From NCBI GenBank assembly GCA_028687155.1, contig JAQUAR010000096.1, positions 1,135 to 6,402 of the forward strand: a stretch of 5,268 bases of DNA, read 5' to 3'. Below the pieces are notes generated by a model. The model was not told where the DNA came from and did not search any database. It was given only the letters and a program-made list of their open reading frames with translations. Source of the DNA: Methylacidiphilaceae bacterium (GTDB lineage Bacteria; Verrucomicrobiota; Verrucomicrobiia; Methylacidiphilales; Methylacidiphilaceae). This document shows positions 1 through 5,268 of this stretch, piece by piece (the stretch's first letter is position 1; every line of letters starts with the position of its first letter). A program made the position numbers and the translations under genes.

Positions 1-94
1 CCTTCCGGGTTGCTTCCGCCAAACCAATCGCCTTTTGCCTCCGGCCCGCGGCTCGGAGCTCGCTCTTTACCAAAACGTCGTTCCGCTCTATATC

Positions 95-102
95 GGGAGG
101 AG
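95..102 (+). promoter_or_regulatory. Shine-Dalgarno sequence for the dehydrogenase
   Basis: GGGAGGAG lies directly before ATG 103. It is a strong match to the 16S rRNA anti-Shine-Dalgarno, but only 2 bases separate GGAGG from the start codon, closer than the usual 5-9. No better start exists: the next in-frame candidate, TTG at 127, would cut into the first Rossmann strand, and the only upstream candidate is TTG at 10. Confidence 0.5.
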
Positions 103-1005
103 ATGCTTCCGACAAGCTTAGCTCTTTTGGGGACCGGCCTTTTGGGTCAGGGCGTGGCGCGGTGCTTCCTGGCTCGCAAGCTTCCCGTGGCGGTCTATAA
201 CCGGACCCGAGCCAAGGCCGAAGACCTCGTGGCACGGGGCGCGCGGCTGTATTCTACCCCGCAGGAGGCGATGGGAACCTCCGAGATCCTTCTTCTCTGC
301 CTCTCGGATGCGGCCGCCATTCGACGGACGATCTTTTCCGATTCCTGCCAACCTCTCTTGCCCGGTCGAACCCTCTGTCAAATGGGAACCATCGGCCCGG
401 AAGAGAGCAAAGAGATCGCCTCGATTGCTTCCTCTCTCGGGGCACGTTATCTCGAAGCTCCCATTCTCGGAAACGGCAAGGATGCGGAAGAAGGCCGGGC
501 CCAGATCATGATCGGAGCGGCCCCTGAAGATCGCGAACGCTGGCAGGAGCTGCTCGCCATGCTTGGGAACTGCTTTTGGATCGGGCCGGTGGGAAAAGCA
601 GCGGCACTGAAGCTCGCCTTGAACCAGCTCATTGCCGCGGAGACGGCCGCCTTTGCACTGAGCCTGGGTTTTGTCCGGCGTTCCGGAGTTCCGGTCGAAC
701 CCTTCCTGAACATTCTCCGCGAGAGCTCCCTCTACTGTCCTACCTTCGACAAGAAACTCCCCAGGATGCGGGAGCGAAACTTCGCCTCTCCCAACTTCTC
801 GGTTCGGCTGCTGCTCAAAGACATCGATCTCTTCCTCACCAATGCCGCAACGCTCGGACTCCGATCCGATTCGCTAAAAGGCGTAAGGACCATCATTCAG
901 GAAGCGGTGGAATCGGACCGGGCCGACCTCGACTATTCTGCGCTGATCGATCTGGTCGATCCTCTCGGTCCAGCCGGAGCGGATGGAGAAGGTCCAACCA
1001 CATGA
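103..1005 (+). CDS. NAD(P)-dependent beta-hydroxyacid dehydrogenase (3-hydroxyisobutyrate dehydrogenase / glyoxylate-succinic semialdehyde reductase superfamily)
   Basis: A 300-residue soluble cytoplasmic oxidoreductase, the usual length for this family, which interconverts short beta- or gamma-hydroxyacids and their aldehydes or ketoacids using NAD(P). The N-terminal Rossmann fold starts at once: GTGLLGQG at residues 10-17 is the GxGxxG dinucleotide loop, and YNRT at 32-35 ends strand beta-2. An Arg-Thr there usually indicates NADPH preference, as in plant and bacterial glyoxylate/succinic semialdehyde reductases. The substrate loop is EAPILGNGKDAEEG (118-131). The catalytic lysine is K170 in KLALN, with N174 as its partner. 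The C-terminal all-alpha domain carries KDIDLF (239-244) and DYSALI (277-282), both family signatures. In the substrate loop the usual Ser of APVSG is Leu122, so the substrate may differ from the named family members. The frame stays open upstream to the window edge, but those residues look non-coding and the fold begins at residue 4, so ATG 103 is preferred. Family assignment is strong; the exact substrate is unknown. Confidence 0.9.
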   Translation: MLPTSLALLGTGLLGQGVARCFLARKLPVAVYNRTRAKAEDLVARGARLYSTPQEAMGTSEILLLCLSDAAAIRRTIFSDSCQPLLPGRTLCQMGTIGPEESKEIASIASSLGARYLEAPILGNGKDAEEGRAQIMIGAAPEDRERWQELLAMLGNCFWIGPVGKAAALKLALNQLIAAETAAFALSLGFVRRSGVPVEPFLNILRESSLYCPTFDKKLPRMRERNFASPNFSVRLLLKDIDLFLTNAATLGLRSDSLKGVRTIIQEAVESDRADLDYSALIDLVDPLGPAGADGEGPTT

Positions 1006-1070
1006 GATTGTGTCGCCGAGAGATTTTTGGCCCGCAACGCGCTCTTCCCGACCTCGACCAAAGAGCAGGC

Positions 1071-1097
1071 TTGCCAACGACGTTCCTCGGCTTTAGT
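1071..1097 (+). promoter_or_regulatory. possible sigma-70-type promoter for tRNA-Glu and yjbQ
   Basis: The spacer 1006-1116 between the dehydrogenase stop and the tRNA holds no gene. Within it, TTGCCA (1071-1076) matches 5 of 6 bases of the -35 consensus. TTTAGT (1092-1097) matches 4 of 6 of the -10 consensus. They are 15 bases apart, slightly short of the optimum. The -10 box ends 19 bases before the tRNA, a suitable distance for a short 5' leader. I see no terminator hairpin after the dehydrogenase, so read-through from it is also possible. This is a weak prediction from sequence alone. Confidence 0.25.
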
Positions 1098-1116
1098 TGT
1101 TTTGGGAAGTTCAGAC

Positions 1117-1189
1117 GGCCCCATCATCTAGCTGGTTAGGATACGGCCCTCTCAAGGCCGGTGCACGGGTTCGAATCCCGTTGGGGCTA
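1117..1189 (+). tRNA. tRNA-Glu (anticodon CTC)
   Basis: A full cloverleaf can be folded by eye. The acceptor stem is GGCCCCA (1117-1123) with TGGGGCT (1182-1188), closed by a terminal G-U wobble. A short D stem pairs ATC (1126-1128) with GAT (1140-1142). The anticodon stem is CGGCC (1144-1148) with GGCCG (1156-1160), enclosing a seven-base loop CTCTCAA. The anticodon is C1151-T1152-C1153, reading GAG (Glu). The variable loop has four bases. The T arm is ACGGG / TTCGAAT / CCCGT (1165-1181). The discriminator is A1189. CCA is not encoded, since the next bases are CGA, so it must be added by tRNA nucleotidyltransferase. The D-loop and T-arm wording is typical of bacterial tRNA-Glu. With a C at position 34 it should read only GAG, so a second tRNA-Glu (TTC) is expected elsewhere in the genome. 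Confidence 0.95.
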
Positions 1190-1203
1190 CGAGCTGCGGA
1201 CCG

Positions 1204-1656
1204 ATGGGAACGTCGCCGAAGAACGCAGAGCAATTCCCTGCACCGCTGCGGGCAGGGTTGGAGATCTGCACCGACCGACGGGCCGAGTTCGTGAACATCA
1301 CCCCTCGCCTCCAGGAGATCGCCGAACGCAACGGTTGGAAGGAGGGCATTCTCACCGCCTTCGTTCCCCATACGACGGCCGGAATCACCGTCCAGGAAGG
1401 AGCCGATCCTGACGTCGTTCACGATATTCTCGGTTGGCTCGAGCGGGCCATCCCGTGGGTCGATCCTGCCTACCGGCACGGCGAAGGGAATACGGCAGCC
1501 CACATCAAGGCTTCCCTCCTCGGTTCCTCGATCCGCTGCTTGTTGGAAGGAGGCCGTTTGCGTCTAGGCACCTGGCAGGCTGTCTTCTTCTGCGAGTTTG
1601 ACGGGCCCCGAAACCGCAAGGTTTGGGTTTCCTTCGAGCCTGCGTCTTCAACCTAA
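1204..1656 (+). CDS. yjbQ: UPF0047 / YjbQ family protein (secondary thiamine-phosphate synthase type)
   Basis: A 150-residue cytoplasmic single-domain protein, slightly longer than the usual 130-140. Family signatures appear in order: VPHTTAGITVQEGADPDV (54-71), YRHGEGN (90-96), AHIKASLLGSS (99-109), GRLRLGTWQAVFFCEFDGPR (117-136). The conserved His56, His92 and His100, with Glu94, are the expected metal-binding or catalytic residues. E. coli YjbQ can weakly replace ThiE (thiamine-phosphate synthase), which is the source of the usual annotation; its main physiological role is not established. No thiamine gene is visible here. The start is ATG 1204, 14 bases after the tRNA-Glu end, with only a weak purine stretch (GCGGA, 1196-1200) as ribosome-binding site. 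Family homology starts near residue 14-19, so a later start such as TTG 1258 cannot be excluded. It is probably co-transcribed with the tRNA. Family is certain; biological role is not. Confidence 0.92.
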   Translation: MGTSPKNAEQFPAPLRAGLEICTDRRAEFVNITPRLQEIAERNGWKEGILTAFVPHTTAGITVQEGADPDVVHDILGWLERAIPWVDPAYRHGEGNTAAHIKASLLGSSIRCLLEGGRLRLGTWQAVFFCEFDGPRNRKVWVSFEPASST

Positions 1657-1699
1657 CCTATCTGTCTTGTGCACCCTTGCTCACGACGCAAAAGATAGG
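1657..1699. terminator. inverted repeat between convergent genes, possible bidirectional terminator
   Basis: CCTATCT (1657-1663), starting just after the yjbQ stop, is exactly complementary to AGATAGG (1693-1699), which ends 4 bases before the stop of the minus-strand kinase gene. The loop is 29 bases; weak inner pairing is possible if a few bases bulge (TTG near 1666 with CAA near 1690). Its place in the 47-bp gap between two converging genes suits a shared terminator. The stem is short, not GC-rich, and has no T-tract on either side, so it does not look like a classical intrinsic terminator. Confidence 0.25.
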
Positions 1700-1703
1700 C
1701 AGG

Positions 1704-3398
1704 CTAAAGAGGTGAAACCGGGAAGAGAAGCGAGAGACGGCTCCCTCGCCCTGGGACCGAATCGACCTCCACTTTCCCTCGGTGATCCTCCATGATCTTG
1801 CGGACGATCGCCATCCCGATCCCGGTCCCCTGCGCCTTGCGGGTCAGGAAAGGGACGAAGAGGCCCTCCATCTCTTCCGGCGTCATTCCAGGCCCGCTAT
1901 CTCGCACTTCCAAGGCGAGATAAGCGATCCCATCCCGCTCCACCACGGATGTATCCAAGCCCAAACGGCCGCCCTGGGGCATCACCTCTGCGGCGTTCAA
2001 GATCAAGTTGAGAAGCGCCTGCTCGATCTGACCGCGATCGCCTCGCAGAGAGGGAAGGGAAGAGGAAACGCGCTGTTCGACTTGGATCCCTTGCGCCGAA
2101 AGTTTATGGCGGACCAGCAGAAGGATCTCGTCAAGCATTTGCGGGACGGAAATCGACTCCGCCAGGGGTTGCGCCGAACGGCCAAGTGTTAGGACCTGCT
2201 CGGCGATCCGATTCATCTGACGCAGCTTCGCCCCGATCACCGCCAGATCCTTTTGGACTCCCGACTCGGCCGGGAATCGCTCCGCCAGGGTGTAGAAGAG
2301 CATCTGGATGACCGTGAGGGGATTCCGGATCTCATGGGCGACTTCCGTGGCGAGCAGCCCCAGCGCCGAGAGACGTTCCGATTGTCGGAGCCCCTCTTCG
2401 ATTTTCATGATCTGCTGGATCAGCCGTGCCTTCTGGATCGCCACCATCGAAAGATCCGCAAGCGTTTGCAGCAGCTCGATTTCGCTATTGGAAAAGCGGT
2501 GGCGCTCCGCCATGAAGACGCAAAGAACGCCAATCCGTTCCGCGAACGAAAGGGGGACGGCAAGGAGCGAACGGAGCCCCGCTCCGCGCGCCCGGAGTTC
2601 CGGGCAGTGCACATGTGGCTCCTCCGCCAGGTCCAAAACCGCGAGCGGCTTCCCCTTTTTCATCACGACGGAGAAAACTGATTCGTCTACCGGGATCGCC
2701 ATTTCTTGCGGGAGATCTGATTCTGCGCCGAACGCCGCCCGAAGGACCAGATCCGCCTGATCTTCACCGAGAAGAAAAAGGAAAGAGCGAGCTCCTCCCA
2801 TCAAGCGGGCGGCATTCCGCACAACCCCATCGACGAGCTGATCCAGACCTGGATGAGAAACAAGCGTCTGGGCCATCTCCACCAGGGTGCCAAGCTGTCT
2901 GGCCTGACGACGGAAGCCTTCGATCTCCCAGCCCATGGCGAGCCAGCGGGCCGCCTTCTGCGCCAACTGCACGAGCTCTTGCTCGTGCATGCGAGTAAAA
3001 TGACCGACCCGGTGGCTGTCTACATTGAGCACCCCGATCACCGTCGATCCGATCTCGACGGGGACGGCAAGTTCCGAGCGGATTCGATCGTCGATGGCGA
3101 CATAACGCCACTCCCGCCGGACGTCGAAGATCCTCATCAGCCTCCCTGTGGTCGCCACCCAGCCGGTCACCCCTTCATCCGTCCGCAGCTTGGTTCGGCC
3201 CGCTCCCTTCCGCAGGCCAACGGAGGCCTCGATTTCGAGGAAGCCCGTGCTCGGGTTTAACAGGACAAAAGAGCCGCTGTCTGCTTTCGTCTTCGACAAG
3301 GCAAGCCGAAGGAAGCAGCGGATCACTCCCCGCGGATTCAGGAGGCTTTGAATCTCTTCGGGCCGAGCCCGCTCGATGATGGACCGTCCTTCGCCCAT
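1704..3398 (-). CDS. soluble GAF-GAF sensor histidine kinase, NtrB-like kinase core
   Basis: A 564-residue kinase without signal peptide or membrane segments, so a cytoplasmic sensor. Two GAF domains cover about residues 25-150 (with IRSELAVPVEIG, 106-117, and VIGVLNVDS, 120-128) and 185-325 (LRSLLAVPL, 275-283). A helical linker (325-345) leads into the HisKA dimerisation domain. The H-box is EVAHEIRNPL (352-361) with phospho-acceptor His355. The HATPase_c domain is complete: N-box NLILNAAEVM (464-473), G1 box DSGPGM (500-505), F-box around FVPFLTRK (514-521), G2 box GTGIGM (524-529). This arrangement resembles NtrB/ZraS-type kinases, with GAF in place of PAS input. No response regulator is adjacent, so its partner is elsewhere. 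The start ATG lies one base after the glnD stop (TGA-A-ATG) and lacks a clear Shine-Dalgarno, which favours translational coupling to glnD. A nitrogen-related signal is inferred from that pairing; the GAF ligands are unknown. Confidence 0.93.
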   Translation of the reverse strand: MGEGRSIIERARPEEIQSLLNPRGVIRCFLRLALSKTKADSGSFVLLNPSTGFLEIEASVGLRKGAGRTKLRTDEGVTGWVATTGRLMRIFDVRREWRYVAIDDRIRSELAVPVEIGSTVIGVLNVDSHRVGHFTRMHEQELVQLAQKAARWLAMGWEIEGFRRQARQLGTLVEMAQTLVSHPGLDQLVDGVVRNAARLMGGARSFLFLLGEDQADLVLRAAFGAESDLPQEMAIPVDESVFSVVMKKGKPLAVLDLAEEPHVHCPELRARGAGLRSLLAVPLSFAERIGVLCVFMAERHRFSNSEIELLQTLADLSMVAIQKARLIQQIMKIEEGLRQSERLSALGLLATEVAHEIRNPLTVIQMLFYTLAERFPAESGVQKDLAVIGAKLRQMNRIAEQVLTLGRSAQPLAESISVPQMLDEILLLVRHKLSAQGIQVEQRVSSSLPSLRGDRGQIEQALLNLILNAAEVMPQGGRLGLDTSVVERDGIAYLALEVRDSGPGMTPEEMEGLFVPFLTRKAQGTGIGMAIVRKIMEDHRGKVEVDSVPGRGSRLSLLFPVSPL

Positions 3399-3399
3399 T

Positions 3400-5268
3400 T
3401 CACATGCCCATGGCTTTGCGCAGCCGCCGCGTCAACCTCTCGATGTCCTTATCGTCCTCGAGTTTCCCACCGCCCGTTTTCCTCAAGTAGAACGTGTCGA
3501 GAGCGGCGCCCTTCTCGGTTACGATCCGAGCAGACACGACGTCGATTCCGCCGGCTGCGAAAGCGGAGGCGATCCGGTAAAGAAGGCCGGGCCGGTCGGG
3601 TGTCTCCAGGTCCAGAATCGTACACCAGCGACTGCTGGTGGTATCGAAATGGATCCGTGTGGGGAACTCCGCCTGCCGCATCCACTCGGGCAGACGCTCG
3701 ATCTGCTTCTCGACCAGAGGGGAGAAATCGAACTCCTCGACCGAAAAGGCCTGTGCGAGAAGCCGAGAAAAGGGCGACAGATATTGATCTGCGTCAGCCG
3801 CGGGCCCTTCCGGCAGACAGACACAGAAAGTGTCGATTGCGATTCCGTCGCTGCGCGAGTAGACGTCGGCGCTCAAGATCGAGACCACCAGCGCGGCGAA
3901 GCTCCCGCAGATGCGCGCAAAGACTCGCGCGCGATCCCAGGTCACCACGATCACCTCGGAGTAACCCTGTTCCGACACGTCGATCCAGTCGATCACCGGG
4001 CAGAGGCTCGGTTCCACGGCAACCACCTGCTGGTAGAGAAAAGCATGGACGGCCACGAGATGTCGGCAAATCTGCTCCTCCGGACAGCGAAGGAAATAGC
4101 CTGCCGGAAGATTCTCGAAGTGGGCGTCGATCTCCTCCACCGAGACCTCCGCCTGCAGCCGCTCCTTCATCCGCACTGCCAGCTCTTCCTTGGATCGCTT
4201 CCACTCTCCCTCTCCCGAGAAAGAGCGGCCGAAATGGGCGCTTGCCGCGCGATAGAGCCGCCAGAGGAGGAGTTCCTTCCAGCTCGACCAAGAGTCCGAA
4301 CCCGCAGTTCCCTCCCCATCGACGAAAGTCAAAATCATGAGAAGATCGAGCCGTTCCTGCGTCTGGACCAGGCGACAGAACTCTTCGACCGTCTCCTTCT
4401 CCTCGAGGTCCCGCCGAAGAGCCGTTTCCCACATAAGGAGATGGTTGCTCACCAGAAAAACCACCGAAGCAAGCTCCCGTGGAGGAAGCCGGAGGCGCTT
4501 GGCGGCTCGCACAGTGTTGGTTGCGCTCTCCTCGGCATGGTGCCGCCGGTTCATCACCCGTCCGGTATCGTGGAGCAGGATCGCGAGCGAGAGGAGATGG
4601 GGACGCTCCACATTCTCGAGGAGCGAGCGGTAGGCGGAAAAGGGAGGATTCGGATCCACCCAAATCCGATCCAACATCTCCAAACAGAGCAAGGTATGCT
4701 CGTCGGCCGTATAGCGATGGTAAAACTCATGCTGTACCAGGCAGGTCAAAGGAGCAAACTCCGGAAAGAGTCGGCCCAGCAGCCCAAGCTCGTGCATCGG
4801 TCGCAGAACCCGCCCCACCCTTCCCTTGCTCGAAAGGAGGGAGAGCAGCATTTCTCGCAGCTCTCTTCTCTGCAGGAGCGGACCCCGCAGAAGAGGCAAT
4901 TCCCGGGCGATCTCCATCGCAAGGCCCGGACCGATTTCCACGTCATGCCGCTCGCAGAGCACGAAAGCTTTGACGATTCCCAGGGGGTTCTCCCGCAGCC
5001 AGCGTCGCGGAGGAGACTCCAGCTTGCCGTCGACCAAGGGAAATTCCTCGATTTCATTGACGCTGCCTCCTCCCGGAGAAGGCACGCCTTTTCTCTTCGC
5101 GAGATTTTCAAATACCAGCCTGGTGAGTTGGTAGATGACGCGCGCATGCCGATAATAGTCGCGCATGCACTCCTCGATTCTCCGCAACAGGTTCGGCCCT
5201 GGATAACGGAGAGAGCCCGCGACCCTTGCCTGCAAGCCGAGTGTCAAGAGATCGCTCGGTCGTTTTTC
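3400..5268 (-). CDS. glnD: GlnD, PII uridylyltransferase / uridylyl-removing enzyme (5' end beyond window)
   Basis: The distal 622 codons of glnD; the frame is open to the right window edge, so the N-terminal nucleotidyltransferase domain is outside. GlnD uridylylates PII proteins when glutamine is low and removes UMP when it is high. Residues are counted from TTG 5247, the first start-like codon, which is not the true start. The stretch with CMRDYYRHAR (27-36) is the usual GlnD region after the transferase domain. The HD (uridylyl-removing) domain follows: ADEHTL (181-186), LHDTGR (225-230), RHHAEE (235-240), SNHLLM (267-272) and Asp310 keep the metal-binding His/Asp set. ACT1 is about 430-480 and ACT2 about 542-590 (TPDRPGLLYRIASAF, 549-563). 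ACT1 reads DRARVF where DRPGLF is expected, so its ligand loop is altered; ACT2 is canonical. Arg230 replaces the usual Lys of HDxxK. Visible length plus a normal transferase domain would match the usual 850-930 residues. It is first in a pair with the histidine kinase. Confidence 0.92.
   Translation of the reverse strand, partial: EKRPSDLLTLGLQARVAGSLRYPGPNLLRRIEECMRDYYRHARVIYQLTRLVFENLAKRKGVPSPGGGSVNEIEEFPLVDGKLESPPRRWLRENPLGIVKAFVLCERHDVEIGPGLAMEIARELPLLRGPLLQRRELREMLLSLLSSKGRVGRVLRPMHELGLLGRLFPEFAPLTCLVQHEFYHRYTADEHTLLCLEMLDRIWVDPNPPFSAYRSLLENVERPHLLSLAILLHDTGRVMNRRHHAEESATNTVRAAKRLRLPPRELASVVFLVSNHLLMWETALRRDLEEKETVEEFCRLVQTQERLDLLMILTFVDGEGTAGSDSWSSWKELLLWRLYRAASAHFGRSFSGEGEWKRSKEELAVRMKERLQAEVSVEEIDAHFENLPAGYFLRCPEEQICRHLVAVHAFLYQQVVAVEPSLCPVIDWIDVSEQGYSEVIVVTWDRARVFARICGSFAALVVSILSADVYSRSDGIAIDTFCVCLPEGPAADADQYLSPFSRLLAQAFSVEEFDFSPLVEKQIERLPEWMRQAEFPTRIHFDTTSSRWCTILDLETPDRPGLLYRIASAFAAGGIDVVSARIVTEKGAALDTFYLRKTGGGKLEDDKDIERLTRRLRKAMGM

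Noticed and set aside
66..94. TTTACC - 17 bp - TATATC as a promoter for the dehydrogenase
   Set aside because: Each box matches only 4 of 6 bases, and a transcript from it would start almost at the ATG, leaving the Shine-Dalgarno outside the message.
10..102. N-terminal extension of the dehydrogenase from TTG 10, or from beyond the left edge, since the frame has no stop
   Set aside because: The translated residues show no family similarity, the Rossmann fold begins right after ATG 103, and a strong Shine-Dalgarno sits immediately before 103.
576..1139. 187-codon plus-strand frame overlapping the dehydrogenase
   Set aside because: It lies in another frame within the dehydrogenase and runs into the tRNA; no domain is recognisable.
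1111..1503. 130-codon minus-strand frame across the tRNA and yjbQ
   Set aside because: Its PNGIRTRAPAL segment is the well-known artefact of translating the antisense strand of a tRNA; the remainder is antisense to yjbQ.
3348..4340. 330-codon open frame on the plus strand
   Set aside because: It is antisense to glnD; the product is a low-complexity Arg/Pro/Ser-rich run typical of the opposite strand of a GC-rich gene, with no recognisable domain.
3794..4663. 289-codon open frame on the minus strand
   Set aside because: It is an alternative frame inside glnD, which carries clear HD and ACT motifs in its own frame; the product is Gly/Arg-rich without motifs.
5227..5247. TTG 5247 as the true start of a short GlnD-like protein lacking the transferase domain
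   Set aside because: The frame continues without a stop to the window edge, and the sequence there matches the middle of GlnD, so the gene is simply cut by the window boundary.
1..5268. Mobile elements, CRISPR arrays, tandem repeats or tRNA-associated attachment-site duplication
   Set aside because: No transposase, integrase or regularly spaced repeats were seen, and I found no second copy of the tRNA 3' end in the window.

Overview
This GC-rich window reads as an ordinary chromosomal segment of a free-living bacterium. I see no mobile element, CRISPR array or phage-like gene. The best lineage clue is the right-hand gene, a GlnD-type PII uridylyltransferase. Its wording around the HD domain (LVQHEFYHRYTADEHTL, and an HDTG motif followed by HHAE) resembles, from memory, GlnD proteins of Verrucomicrobiota. 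A GC-rich verrucomicrobium is therefore my best guess for the source, perhaps near the Methylacidimicrobium group. This is inference and was not tested by a search.

Left half, plus strand: a beta-hydroxyacid dehydrogenase (3-hydroxyisobutyrate dehydrogenase / glyoxylate reductase superfamily) with start ATG at 103. It is followed by a spacer of about 110 bp, a tRNA-Glu with anticodon CTC, and a UPF0047/YjbQ-family protein beginning only 14 bp after the tRNA. The tRNA and yjbQ are probably on one primary transcript.

Right half, minus strand: the distal part of glnD enters from the right edge. Its N-terminal nucleotidyltransferase domain lies outside the window; the visible part holds the HD domain and two ACT domains. 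One base after its stop begins a soluble sensor histidine kinase with two GAF domains and an NtrB-like kinase core. The two are almost certainly co-transcribed and probably translationally coupled, which suggests a nitrogen-status role for the kinase. The two halves converge in a 47-bp gap (1657-1703) that holds a small inverted repeat.

Nothing here amounts to a clearly new system. The points most worth a second look are the glnD-kinase pair, the altered ligand loop in the first ACT domain of GlnD, the altered substrate loop in the dehydrogenase, and the tRNA-yjbQ arrangement.
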